This document shows positions 53,190 to 61,079 of a DNA stretch of 64,000 bases, piece after piece. Both the position numbers and the translations under genes were made by a program. Numbering within the stretch: the first letter of the stretch is position 1; each line of letters opens with the position of its first letter. This stretch comes from Actinopolyspora halophila DSM 43834 (GTDB lineage: Bacteria; Actinomycetota; Actinomycetes; Mycobacteriales; Pseudonocardiaceae), in NCBI RefSeq assembly GCF_000371785.1, contig NZ_AQUI01000002.1, forward strand, positions 4,389,352 through 4,453,351. The letters run 5' to 3'. Below the pieces are notes generated by a model. The model did not search any database. It was given only the letters and a program-made list of their open reading frames with translations, and had not been told where the DNA came from.

Positions 53190-55274
53190 CTAGGTAAGGA
53201 ACTTCTCCGGGGTGAGGGGCAGCTCACGGATCCGGATCCCGGTGGCGTGCCGAGCCGCGTTCCCGATGGCAGCTGCCACCCCGACGATGCCGATCTCACC
53301 GATTCCCTTGATCCCCATGGGATTGACGTGCGGGTCGTGCTCGTCGAGCCAGCTCACCTCGACCGAACCCACGTCGGCGTTGCCGGCTATGTGGTACCCG
53401 GCGAAGTCGTGGTTGACGACGTGGCCGAACCGTCCGTCGAAGACGCCGTGCTCGTGCAGCGCCATGGACAGGCCCATGGTCATCCCGCCGAGGAACTGCG
53501 AACGCGCGGTGCGCGCGTTGACGATGCGCCCGGCGGCGAAAACACCCAGCATGCGCGGCACACGGATCTCGCCGGTGTCGGTGTTCACCGCGACCTCGGC
53601 GAACTGCGCCCCGTAGGCGTTCATCGCGTACTCACCGACGGCGGGGTTGGACGCGGCCTTCGCCGTGGTCTCGGCACCCTCCGCCGGTTCCGCGCCGTGC
53701 TCGGCGCGGAACTCGTGCGCGGCCTGGACGATCGTCGAACCCCAGGACGCCGTTCCCGAGGATCCCCCCGCGAGGCTCGCCCGCGGCTGCTCGGTGCTGC
53801 CCAGGTGCAGCCGCACCACCTCCACGGGCACTTCCAGCGCCTCGGCCGCGATCTGGCTCAGCGCCGTGCGGGAACCGGTACCGAGGTCCACGGCCCCGAT
53901 CTCCACCCGGTAGTACCCGCCGGGCTCGTAACCGATGGTGGCCTTCGAGCCGGGGATGCTGAAGCTCGGGAAGGTCGCCGCGGCCACACCGGTTCCGAGC
54001 AGCCAGCCGTTCTCCTCCCGGACGCCCGGTTCGGGGTCGCGGTCGTTCCAACCGAAGCTCGCGGCCCCCTGGCGCAGGCAGGACACCAGGTTGCGGCTGG
54101 AGAACGGCAACCCCGACTCCGGGGCGCGTTCGGGTTCGTTGCGGACGCGGAACTCGACGGGATCCACACCGCAGGTCAGGGCCATCTCGTCCATGGCCGT
54201 CTCCAGCGCGTACATCCCCCCGGCCTCCCCGGGGGCACGCATCCACGTGGGCACGGGCACGTCCAGCGTGGCCAGCTCGTTGGTGACGCGGCGGTTGGCC
54301 GAGACGTACATGTTCCGCGCCGCGCTGGCGCTCTGCTCCGCGTACTCCTTGACCCGCGAGGTCTGCTCGAGCGCCGAGTGCTCGGTCGCGGTCAGCCTGC
54401 CCGCGGAGTCCGCTCCCAGCCGAACCCGCTGCCTGGTCGGCGGCCGGTACCCCACGAGGGAGAACATCTGCCTGCGGGACAACGCGCACTTGACCGGTCG
54501 CCCCTCCAACTTCCTGGCGGCCAGCGCCGCCAGCACCACGTGCGCGTGGGGGACCCCCTTGGAGCCGAAACCACCACCGACGTGGGGGGCGAAGACGTGC
54601 ACCCGCTGCGGGTCCAGCCCGAGCGTCGGGGCGATCATGTCCCGCACGGTGTAGGAACCCTGGTTCGAGTCGTACAGGGTCAGCTCCGCCTCCGCCCACA
54701 CCGCTATGGCCGCGTGCGGCTCCATCGGGTTGTTGTACTCCGCCGGGGTGGTGTACGTGGCGTCCACCGCGTGCTCGGCAGCGGCCAGCGCACCGTCCAC
54801 ATCGCCCTGGTCGAGGTCCTCGCCGATCATCGGGTCGGAGCTGTCCGGGGTGTAGACGATCTCGTCGTCGGAGCGGAACACGGTGTCGTGCGGGTGACGT
54901 TCGTAGGTGACCTCGACGAGGCCGGCGGCGTGCGCCGCGATCTCCTGGGTGTCGGCGACCACGGCACCGATCACCTGCCCCCGGTAACCGATCTCGGGGG
55001 ACTGCAGGACGGCCAGTTCGACGTCGACCCCGGAGTTGAGCGACTCCGCGTTCTCGTGGGTCAGCACGGTGTGGACCCCGCTCAGGGCCTCGGCCGGGCT
55101 CGTGTCGATCGTGACGACCCGTCCCCGCGCGATGTCGGCCTGCAGCGGATGCAGGTAGAGGGGGTCGTCCACGGGCTGTTCGAAGGCGTACCTGGCCGTT
55201 CCCGTGACCTTGGCCGGCCCGTCGAGACGTTCCAGCGGTTCTCCGAGCTTGCCGGAGTTCGACACGTCGGTCAC
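53190..55274 (-). CDS. paoC: Aldehyde oxidoreductase molybdopterin-binding subunit (PaoC-like)
   Basis: A 694-aa xanthine-oxidase-family large subunit from GTG 55274, which overlaps the FAD-subunit stop (GTGA). Motifs are RLDGPAKVTGTARYAFE at the start, VFAPHVGGGFGSKGVPHAH for the molybdopterin region, and WMRAPGEAGGMYALETAMDE. The conserved C-terminal Glu region is GIKGIGEIGIVGVAAAI. It oxidises aldehydes or heterocycles with water as oxygen donor. No Tat signal is seen in any subunit. Confidence 0.92.
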   Translation of the reverse strand: MTDVSNSGKLGEPLERLDGPAKVTGTARYAFEQPVDDPLYLHPLQADIARGRVVTIDTSPAEALSGVHTVLTHENAESLNSGVDVELAVLQSPEIGYRGQVIGAVVADTQEIAAHAAGLVEVTYERHPHDTVFRSDDEIVYTPDSSDPMIGEDLDQGDVDGALAAAEHAVDATYTTPAEYNNPMEPHAAIAVWAEAELTLYDSNQGSYTVRDMIAPTLGLDPQRVHVFAPHVGGGFGSKGVPHAHVVLAALAARKLEGRPVKCALSRRQMFSLVGYRPPTRQRVRLGADSAGRLTATEHSALEQTSRVKEYAEQSASAARNMYVSANRRVTNELATLDVPVPTWMRAPGEAGGMYALETAMDEMALTCGVDPVEFRVRNEPERAPESGLPFSSRNLVSCLRQGAASFGWNDRDPEPGVREENGWLLGTGVAAATFPSFSIPGSKATIGYEPGGYYRVEIGAVDLGTGSRTALSQIAAEALEVPVEVVRLHLGSTEQPRASLAGGSSGTASWGSTIVQAAHEFRAEHGAEPAEGAETTAKAASNPAVGEYAMNAYGAQFAEVAVNTDTGEIRVPRMLGVFAAGRIVNARTARSQFLGGMTMGLSMALHEHGVFDGRFGHVVNHDFAGYHIAGNADVGSVEVSWLDEHDPHVNPMGIKGIGEIGIVGVAAAIGNAARHATGIRIRELPLTPEKFLT

Positions 55275-56263
55275 GCTCCCTCCTGCCTGGTGAGCTCGCG
55301 CAGCACCGCGCTGAGGGTGTTGCGGGTCATGGGGATCTTGAACGCGTTGTCGCGCAGTGTCCGCGCTTCGGCCAGCTCCGCCTCGGCCGCGTCCCGGAAG
55401 GCCTCCTCGGTGGCCGGGGCGCCGCGCAGCGCCTCCTCGGCGGCGGTGGCCCGCCACGGTTTGTGCGCCAGTCCACCGAGGGCGATGCGGGCGTGGCTGA
55501 TCGCGCCTTCGGAGACCTCGACGACGGCGGCCACCGAGACCAGGGCGAACGCGTAGGAGGCGCGGTCCCGGACCTTCCGGTAGGCGGAGCGGGCGTTCTC
55601 GGAGGGAGCGGGCAGCTCGACGGCGGTGATCAGTTCACCGTGCTCGAGCACGCTGTCGCGCTCCGGTTCGTCGCCCGGGAGCCGGTGCAGCTCGGTCACC
55701 GGGATGCGGCGCTGACCCCGCTGCCCCTGAACCAGCACTGTGGCGTCGAGCGCGGCCAGGGCCACGGCCATGTCGGAGGGGTTGGTGGCCACGCAGTGCT
55801 CGGAGGCCCCGAGTATCGCGTGGTAGCGGTTCCAACCCTCCAGGGCCGAGCACCCGGTTCCCGGTTCGCGCTTGTTGCACGGCGTGCTCGTGTCCTGGAA
55901 GTAGGAGCAACGGGTACGCTGGAGCAGGTTTCCCCCGGTCGTGGCGAGGTTGCGCAGCTGCCCGGAGGCCCCCGCCAGCAGCGCCTGGGCCAGCACCGGG
56001 TAGCGCTGGCGGATCACGTGGGAAGCCGCGAGGTCGCTGTTGCGCACCGTGGCGCCGACGCGCACCCCGCCGTCGGGCAGCGTCTCCACGGAGTCGTACG
56101 GCAACCGGGTGATGTCGACCAGCTTCTCCGGTTCGGTGATCCCCAGTTTCATGTGGTCGACGAGGTTGGTCCCGCCGCCGATGTACCTCGCCTCGGGGTC
56201 ACCGCTGACGGTCGCGATCGCGCTGTCCGCGTCGTCCGCGCGTTGGTAGTCGAAGGGTTTCAC
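55271..56263 (-). CDS. paoB: Aldehyde oxidoreductase FAD subunit with 4Fe-4S motif (PaoB-like)
   Basis: A 330-aa CO-dehydrogenase-type FAD subunit from GTG 56263 (GTGA overlap). The FAD-binding motifs are ARYIGGGTNLVDHMKLG and TTGGNLLQRTRC. The Cys-containing insert C-x6-8-C-NKREPGTGC is the extra [4Fe-4S] cluster motif of the E. coli PaoB/YagS branch and separates it from plain CutM. The C-terminal CO_deh_flav domain spans about 220-325. Confidence 0.92.
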   Translation of the reverse strand: MKPFDYQRADDADSAIATVSGDPEARYIGGGTNLVDHMKLGITEPEKLVDITRLPYDSVETLPDGGVRVGATVRNSDLAASHVIRQRYPVLAQALLAGASGQLRNLATTGGNLLQRTRCSYFQDTSTPCNKREPGTGCSALEGWNRYHAILGASEHCVATNPSDMAVALAALDATVLVQGQRGQRRIPVTELHRLPGDEPERDSVLEHGELITAVELPAPSENARSAYRKVRDRASYAFALVSVAAVVEVSEGAISHARIALGGLAHKPWRATAAEEALRGAPATEEAFRDAAEAELAEARTLRDNAFKIPMTRNTLSAVLRELTRQEGA

Positions 56264-56763
56264 TCCGCGGCCTCTCGGATGGCTGAGACGATGTTGGCGT
56301 AGGCACCGCAGCGGCAGAGGTTGCCGCTCATCCTTTCCCTGATCTCCTCGTCGTCCAGTTCGGGCGGTTCGTCGAGGTCCTCGGTCACGTGGCTGGGCCA
56401 GCCCGCCTTGACCTCGTCGAGCATCCCGACGGCCGAGCAGATCTGCCCCGGCGTGCAGTACCCGCACTGGAAACCGTCGTTGTCCAGGAAGGCCTGCTGC
56501 ATCGGGTGCGGTTGTTCGTCCTCGGCCAGCCCTTCGGCCGTCACGACCTCGCTGTCGTCGTTGGCGACGGCGAAGGTCAGGCAGCTGGTGGCCCTGCGGC
56601 CGTCGAGCAGCACCGTGCACGCGCCGCACTGCCCGTGGTCGCAACCCTTCTTCGGCGAGGTCACCCCCAATCTCTCCCGCAGCGCGTCCAGCAAAGTGGT
56701 CCGGGTGTCCACGGACAGCGTCCGCCGCTGTCCGTCCACCCGCAGCGTTATCTCCGCGTCCAT
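56260..56763 (-). CDS. paoA: Aldehyde oxidoreductase 2Fe-2S subunit (PaoA-like)
   Basis: A 167-aa subunit with two [2Fe-2S] clusters. The plant-type cluster is in KKGCDHGQCGACTVLLDG with a later C in TSCLTF; the second is in CGYCTPGQICSA and GNLCRCGAY. It starts directly with the ferredoxin fold (MDAEITLRVDGQRRTLSVD), with no twin-arginine leader, so the enzyme should be cytoplasmic. In E. coli the equivalent subunit is exported. It is first gene of the paoA-paoB-paoC operon. Confidence 0.93.
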   Translation of the reverse strand: MDAEITLRVDGQRRTLSVDTRTTLLDALRERLGVTSPKKGCDHGQCGACTVLLDGRRATSCLTFAVANDDSEVVTAEGLAEDEQPHPMQQAFLDNDGFQCGYCTPGQICSAVGMLDEVKAGWPSHVTEDLDEPPELDDEEIRERMSGNLCRCGAYANIVSAIREAAE

Positions 56764-57007
56764 CCGACGGGCGCCTCTCCTCGCGTACTGGTGGTGCTGG
56801 ATGACGTTGCCCCTGCAAGAAGGAGCTCTTGATCAGCCTACGCGGACCGGCGAGCGCGGAACCAGGATTCCTCGTGCGGAAACGAGCGCCGCAGGACTCG
56901 TTTTAACCCGATCGGAGGTATCGCGACACGAGGGTCGGTCGACGGAAAAGGGGGCGGGGTGTTTTCCGCCCCCGTGTCCGCTCGGGAACGAGTCGGCACC
57001 GTGCGGA

Positions 57008-57877
57008 TCAGTTCCCGCTCTCGTGCTCGACGGGTATCCAGAGCTCGCAGGACATCTCGGCTCCGTCCGCGGAGAGCTCGGTGCGCAGGATCTCCGGTCC
57101 CGCGACGCTGCGGTAGGGATTGGACGGGAACCATTCGGTGAACACGTCCCGCCAGAGGTACTGCGCGGCTTCCGGGGCCTTGCCGCCGGTGGGGAACACG
57201 GCCCACTTGCCGGCGGGAACGAGTCGTTCGGCCAAGTCTTCCGCGGCGGAGGACGCGGACACGACCCCGTGCAGGTAGTCCGCGCTGCTGCCTTCCGAGC
57301 GGGAGGGATCCAGCGGCTCCACGGCCGAGACGATGCCGCGCGGCTCCTGGTCCGAGAGCGCTTCCAGGCGCTTCAGCTCCGCGGCACCGATTCCCGAGAC
57401 GAAGTCGGCGATGGCGCTGTTGTGCCCTTCGTGGACAACCGGGACCTCGGTGCGGTGGCCGATGAGCCGGAAGGCGTCCTTCTCCACGATCCGGTGTTCC
57501 ATCGGGGTGCTCCCTTCGATCGTCAGGTGAAACGTCATCCGTGGTTGGGATCGGAGGGCGGCACCGCGACTCCTCGCCTCGGACGGCCCGACACCGTGCA
57601 CGGAGCGGAACGCACGGGCGAACGCCTCGTTGGATCCGTAGCCGTGCTCGACGGCGATGTCGAGCAGGGACCGTTCCCCGGAGAGCACGGCTCCCGCGGC
57701 CAGGGTCATCCTGCGCCTGCGCACGTACTCCGACAGCGGGATCCCCGCCAGGGCGGAGAACATCCTGCGGAAGTGGTGCTCCGAGGTGCGCGCGATCCGG
57801 GCCGGTTCCCGAACGTCGACCTCCTCGGTGAGGTGACGTTCGATGTGGTCCATGGCCTCGTTGAGGTGTTCGAGCAC
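57008..57877 (-). CDS. AraC-family regulator with GyrI-like effector domain
   Basis: A 289-aa protein. The N-terminal AraC DNA-binding domain (about 5-105; HLTEEVDVREPARIARTSEH, FSALAGIPLSEYVRRRRMTL, GSNEAFARAFRSVHG) is followed by a GyrI/Bacterial transcription activator effector-binding domain (about 120-289; EHRIVEKDAFRLIGHRTEVP, WAVFPTGGKAPEA, WFPSN). This layout (Rob/YdeE-like) senses amphipathic or multidrug ligands. It lies upstream of paoABC on the same strand, but 245 bp away, so a link is possible. Confidence 0.9.
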   Translation of the reverse strand: MLEHLNEAMDHIERHLTEEVDVREPARIARTSEHHFRRMFSALAGIPLSEYVRRRRMTLAAGAVLSGERSLLDIAVEHGYGSNEAFARAFRSVHGVGPSEARSRGAALRSQPRMTFHLTIEGSTPMEHRIVEKDAFRLIGHRTEVPVVHEGHNSAIADFVSGIGAAELKRLEALSDQEPRGIVSAVEPLDPSRSEGSSADYLHGVVSASSAAEDLAERLVPAGKWAVFPTGGKAPEAAQYLWRDVFTEWFPSNPYRSVAGPEILRTELSADGAEMSCELWIPVEHESGN

Positions 57878-57999
57878 GGTGGCCTCCTTCCCGACTTTCG
57901 AAGCTAGGCGTTGGCGGGCCTTCCGACCCGACTATCCGTGTCCGCTGCGATCGGCCCTCTCCTGGTGACGACTTCGCGCGGTGCCGGTCGGCAACCGGA

Positions 58000-58302
58000 T
58001 CACGGGGTGTCGGTGCGCTCGAGTTCGGCCCTGATGCTCTCCGGTGTTCGACGTCCGGAGCCGTACGGGCAGCCCGCGCAGGTGCTCTCCGGTTCGGGAG
58101 GCTGCTCCAGCAGGACGTTCCAGCAGTACCAGCAGGTGGGGCACTGGATCCAGTCCATCTCGCTGGGGACTGCCAGCGGAAGCATCGAGCCGCACGCGCT
58201 GGCCAGCACTGGCGATCCGTCCCACCGCCTGCCCCGGAAGGCGTGGCGCTTGCCCTCGGGGGCGGGCACCGGCATCCAGAAGTGCGGGCACTCGAAATCC
58301 AT
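58000..58302 (-). CDS. Cys-rich small protein, probable zinc-binding
   Basis: A 100-aa protein from ATG 58302 with GAGGAGG 4 bp upstream. It contains C5, then CPTCWYCWNVLLEQ (about 54-67) and CAGCPYG (about 75-81), giving two CxxC pairs that could bind zinc. No family recognised. It is divergent from the MerR-like gene across a 118-bp AT-rich region with direct repeats. Confidence 0.7.
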   Translation of the reverse strand: MDFECPHFWMPVPAPEGKRHAFRGRRWDGSPVLASACGSMLPLAVPSEMDWIQCPTCWYCWNVLLEQPPEPESTCAGCPYGSGRRTPESIRAELERTDTP

Positions 58303-58328
58303 CGGACCTCCTCATCAAGGTACTCAAT

Positions 58329-58379
58329 CTGCCAAAACTGCTAACAAATGAATCTTAACCGAACTGCCAAAACCGCTAA
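58329..58379. promoter_or_regulatory. Direct repeats CTGCCAAAAC-Y-GCTAA between divergent genes
   Basis: CTGCCAAAACTGCTAA (58329-58344) and CTGCCAAAACCGCTAA (58364-58379) match at 15 of 16 bases, 35 bp apart. The stretch is markedly AT-rich for this genome. BldC-type MerR proteins bind direct repeats, which makes the adjacent 63-aa protein a candidate binder. Confidence 0.6.
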
Positions 58380-58420
58380 AGCGACAAGCGTCGACCGATC
58401 GAGCGAATTACCTTCGGGGC

Positions 58421-58612
58421 ATGTCCGATCGACTGCTGACGAGCGGGGAGTTGGCGAAAGCTCTCGGGATCTCCCACCAGTCGATCACGCACTACGCCCG
58501 CACCGGCCAGCTGGAGCCCGCGCTGACGACGCCGGGCGGTCACTACCGCTGGGACCTCGACGACGTGAAGCGCCAGCTCCGCGAGCTCAACGAGCGCCGC
58601 CGCAGGGGCTAG
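58421..58612 (+). CDS. BldC/excisionase-like MerR mini-regulator
   Basis: A 63-aa protein with a single winged-helix MerR-type DNA-binding domain: LLTSGELAKALGISHQSITH, ARTGQLEPALTTPGGHYRW. BldC of Streptomyces has the same size and the same LxT-x-GGHRRY wing pattern. It could equally be a phage-type excisionase, but no integrase is nearby. It directly follows the direct-repeat region. Confidence 0.85.
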   Translation: MSDRLLTSGELAKALGISHQSITHYARTGQLEPALTTPGGHYRWDLDDVKRQLRELNERRRRG

Positions 58613-58749
58613 GGACGCTGACCCCTGAAGAGAGCTCGCTCTCCTTGTGGTCAAGAACACTTCCCGCGCTGTTCGCCGTGGACGTGAACCCGTTCCGGTC
58701 GTAACTAACCTGTTCCGGACCGTTGCTGCCGTGCTGGTGTGAGGTACGG

Positions 58750-59124
58750 ATGGGAAGCGTTTCCGTCGGTGGTGAAGTAGCCGAAGCCGCGCGGCGACTG
58801 CACGCCGATGAGTGCTCACTGGCGGAGTTCCTTCCGGTGTTCGCCGCCGGGTTCTTCTACACGCGCACGTCCGCCGAGTCGCCGAAGTTGTTCGTAGCCG
58901 ATGTGTCCGGCCAGGGATGTTGGGCGTGCGTGTTCACCACCAAGCAACGCCTGGCCTCGCATGCCGGAGAGTGCGATTACCTGGGGTTGAGCGGTGGGGA
59001 GTTCGCACGTTTCGTTCCTGCCGATGTGGGCTTGGTGATCGATGTGGAGGACGAACACGCGGTGTCGTTACCTCCATCGGTGCTGGCCGAGGTCGCGACC
59101 ATGCCGCTCGCGGAAGAGGAGTGA
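58750..59124 (+). CDS. SseB-like protein of a type VII secretion locus
   Basis: A 124-aa protein from ATG 58750 with GAGG about 6 bp upstream. The pattern VFTTKQRLASHAGE, YLGLSGGEFARFVPADVGLV and VSLPPSVLAEV resembles the SseB N-terminal domain that often accompanies actinobacterial WXG100/T7SS toxin genes. It is followed after 6 bp by the WXG100-like gene. The function could be chaperone-like. Confidence 0.7.
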   Translation: MGSVSVGGEVAEAARRLHADECSLAEFLPVFAAGFFYTRTSAESPKLFVADVSGQGCWACVFTTKQRLASHAGECDYLGLSGGEFARFVPADVGLVIDVEDEHAVSLPPSVLAEVATMPLAEEE

Positions 59125-59130
59125 CCGGGT

Positions 59131-59427
59131 GTGAGTAGTGATGTGCGGGTGACGATGCGGGCTCTGCTGGATGCCTCCGGCGGAGTGGACGCGGCGATCG
59201 AGCAGGCGAACGAGGCGAACGTGGGCGGACTCGGCGAGGAGTCGTCCGTCTACGGACACGAACGGCTGGCCCGGTCAGTAGCCGGATTCGGCGATGCGTG
59301 GAAGTACGGGGTCTCGGTGCTGCTGCGCGATGCCACCGGCCTGCGCGATGCGCTGTCCGACAGCGCGAAGACGTACGCGGAGACGGAGAACGTCAACGTC
59401 GATCGTCTGATGTCGTCCGGGGAGTGA
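59131..59427 (+). CDS. WXG100-like (ESX secretion-associated) small protein
   Basis: A 98-aa helical protein: MRALLDASGGVDAAIEQANE, an SSVYGHERLARSVAGFGDAW segment and a C-terminal helix. Two helices around a GxxxxV-like turn and its position before a T7SS-like toxin suggest the WXG100/ESX-1 EspC-like family. No exact WxG is visible. It ends 6 bp before the next gene. Confidence 0.7.
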   Translation: MSSDVRVTMRALLDASGGVDAAIEQANEANVGGLGEESSVYGHERLARSVAGFGDAWKYGVSVLLRDATGLRDALSDSAKTYAETENVNVDRLMSSGE

Positions 59428-59433
59428 GCGACC

Positions 59434-60621
59434 GTGGCCGAATTGGGCAGCACCACGGACCCCCGTGCTCTGGTTCCGGGCAAGCCGGACGCCATGCGGG
59501 AGGAAATCGCCCAGTGCAACAGAACGAGCGCCGCCTATCTGCGGGCCGGGGACGGACTCAAGCACCTGGACACCGCCGACTGGGAGGGCAAGGCAGCCGA
59601 CGCGTTCCACGAAGCCTTCGACGGCCATCCGAGCGCCTGGATCAAAGCCGGGGACGCGTTCCTGGATGCGGCGAACGCGCTGACCGAATACGTCGAAACT
59701 CTGGAGTGGGCCCAACAGCGGGCGGGTGAGGCGATCGCGGTGTGGCGGGAGGGGCAGGAGGCAGGCGAGCAGGCGCGCGCCCAACACGAAGCCGCTGTTC
59801 AGCAGGCCCAGCAGGCAGGCGAGTCACCACCGGAGTTCACCGATCCGGGGGCAGAGAAACGGCAGCAGGCCCAAGACCTGTTGTATCGAGCCCGTGGGCA
59901 GCTGAACGAGGCCGGGGAACGCGCCGCCGACGCTCTCGAGGACGCACGTGATCGCGCCCCGGACAAACCCGGTTTCTGGGGAAGCGTCGGTTCCGGGGTG
60001 TCCCAGTTCTTCCAGGGGGTGGGCGACTGGGCCGGCGACATCGGCGACATCGTCACCAATCTGGACCAGATACCGGCCAGCGTGCGCTCGGCTTTCGCTC
60101 ATCCGGTCGAGTTCGCCAAGGGTATGGTGTCCTGGGACCAGTTCCACACCAATCCCACCCGGGCGGCTGGCCACGTACTGCCCGACGCGATCCTGAGTGC
60201 CCTCGGCGGAGCCGGAGCCGCCAAGAAGGGCGGCGATGTCCTCTCCGGCGTGAACACCGCCCTGAAGTCCGCCAAGAGCCAACGTATCCTCGACAAGGCC
60301 ACCTACAACGGCAAGAACATCGCCGACCACGTAGCCAATCGGGGCACCGACATCGGTCACGAACCCCCAAAGAAGAAAAAGACGCCGATGCGACACGTTG
60401 ATAGTGCTGAGGACATAAACGAAGCCTGGGAAAATCTTTCCCGAGGTGGAACGCCGATAGAACGCCCCGGTTATGACAAGATCGTCATGCTTCCCGACGG
60501 AAGCACGGTTGGATATCGCACCAAAAGCGGACAAGGACCGGAGAGCACGGTACTGGACTTACGAGATCCGACCAAGAACGAACTCAAGATTCACATCGAT
60601 CCGAAACAAGGAGGAAAATAA
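59434..60621 (+). CDS. Putative T7SS-secreted polymorphic toxin with exchanged C-terminus
   Basis: A 395-aa protein from GTG 59434. The N-terminal helical domain (about 1-170) with ADWEGKAADAFHEAF (a WxG-like WEG turn) is the trafficking part. A middle region with GFWGSVGSGVSQFFQGVGDW follows. The last ~75 residues (about 318-395; PGYDKIVMLPDGSTVGYRTK, STVLDLRDP, ELKIHID) look like a toxin domain of the DGxxVxxR-SxSG type common at CDI/LXG/Rhs tips. From about 60360 on, GC falls to about half, against about 70 percent before. The immunity gene follows at once. Confidence 0.78.
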   Translation: MAELGSTTDPRALVPGKPDAMREEIAQCNRTSAAYLRAGDGLKHLDTADWEGKAADAFHEAFDGHPSAWIKAGDAFLDAANALTEYVETLEWAQQRAGEAIAVWREGQEAGEQARAQHEAAVQQAQQAGESPPEFTDPGAEKRQQAQDLLYRARGQLNEAGERAADALEDARDRAPDKPGFWGSVGSGVSQFFQGVGDWAGDIGDIVTNLDQIPASVRSAFAHPVEFAKGMVSWDQFHTNPTRAAGHVLPDAILSALGGAGAAKKGGDVLSGVNTALKSAKSQRILDKATYNGKNIADHVANRGTDIGHEPPKKKKTPMRHVDSAEDINEAWENLSRGGTPIERPGYDKIVMLPDGSTVGYRTKSGQGPESTVLDLRDPTKNELKIHIDPKQGGK

Positions 60622-60623
60622 CG

Positions 60624-60968
60624 GTGGAACTTCCACAGGAATTTATTGACGATGTCCTCGATCTCGGCGAGGACGACGATGTTCAGTTTATAGACCTGGC
60701 TTACCTCCTCAAAGAGGACACCGGAGAGGAAGCGAACCTCGTCGAGCGGACGGTGGATTCCGCTATCATTCTCATGGATCGTGGATATCTGTACCCAGGA
60801 GATATCGTCGACAACATGTTCCACCGCTGGAAGGCCCCTCGCGAGGAGATCATCGAACGTTTCCGCCAAGGCCAGCAAGAAGTGATGCGAGGCGAGGGAC
60901 AGTTCAACTTCGGGGACATCTGCTGGTTTCACACCTCCAGCTACAGCGGCCCTGGCGAGGCCAGCTGA
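60624..60968 (+). CDS. Probable immunity protein
   Basis: A 114-aa acidic helical protein starting at GTG 60624, two bases after the toxin stop, with AGGAGG inside the toxin's last codons. It begins MELPQEFIDDVLDLGEDDDV and carries IERFRQGQQEVM. Composition is as low in GC as the toxin tip, as expected for a cassette acquired together. No family recognised; the role is inferred from position, size and charge. Confidence 0.72.
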   Translation: MELPQEFIDDVLDLGEDDDVQFIDLAYLLKEDTGEEANLVERTVDSAIILMDRGYLYPGDIVDNMFHRWKAPREEIIERFRQGQQEVMRGEGQFNFGDICWFHTSSYSGPGEAS

Positions 60969-61079
60969 ACCGCGACGCGGCCGGATGGGCCCGGCAAACT
61001 CCGGAGTCACAACACTCTCGCGGGATGCGGCAGTTACAGTTTGCGCCGTAGCAGCAGTCGTCAGTGGTGAGGATTCGTC

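Noticed and set aside
53247-55556. A 769-codon plus-strand frame across the molybdenum subunit gene
   Set aside because: It is antisense to the PaoC-like gene, rich in Arg, Gly, His and Val, without motifs or a ribosome site.
58421-58612. The 63-aa MerR-like gene as an excisionase marking an integrated element
   Set aside because: No integrase, att repeats or phage genes were found in the window, so a BldC-like role was preferred while keeping the alternative open.
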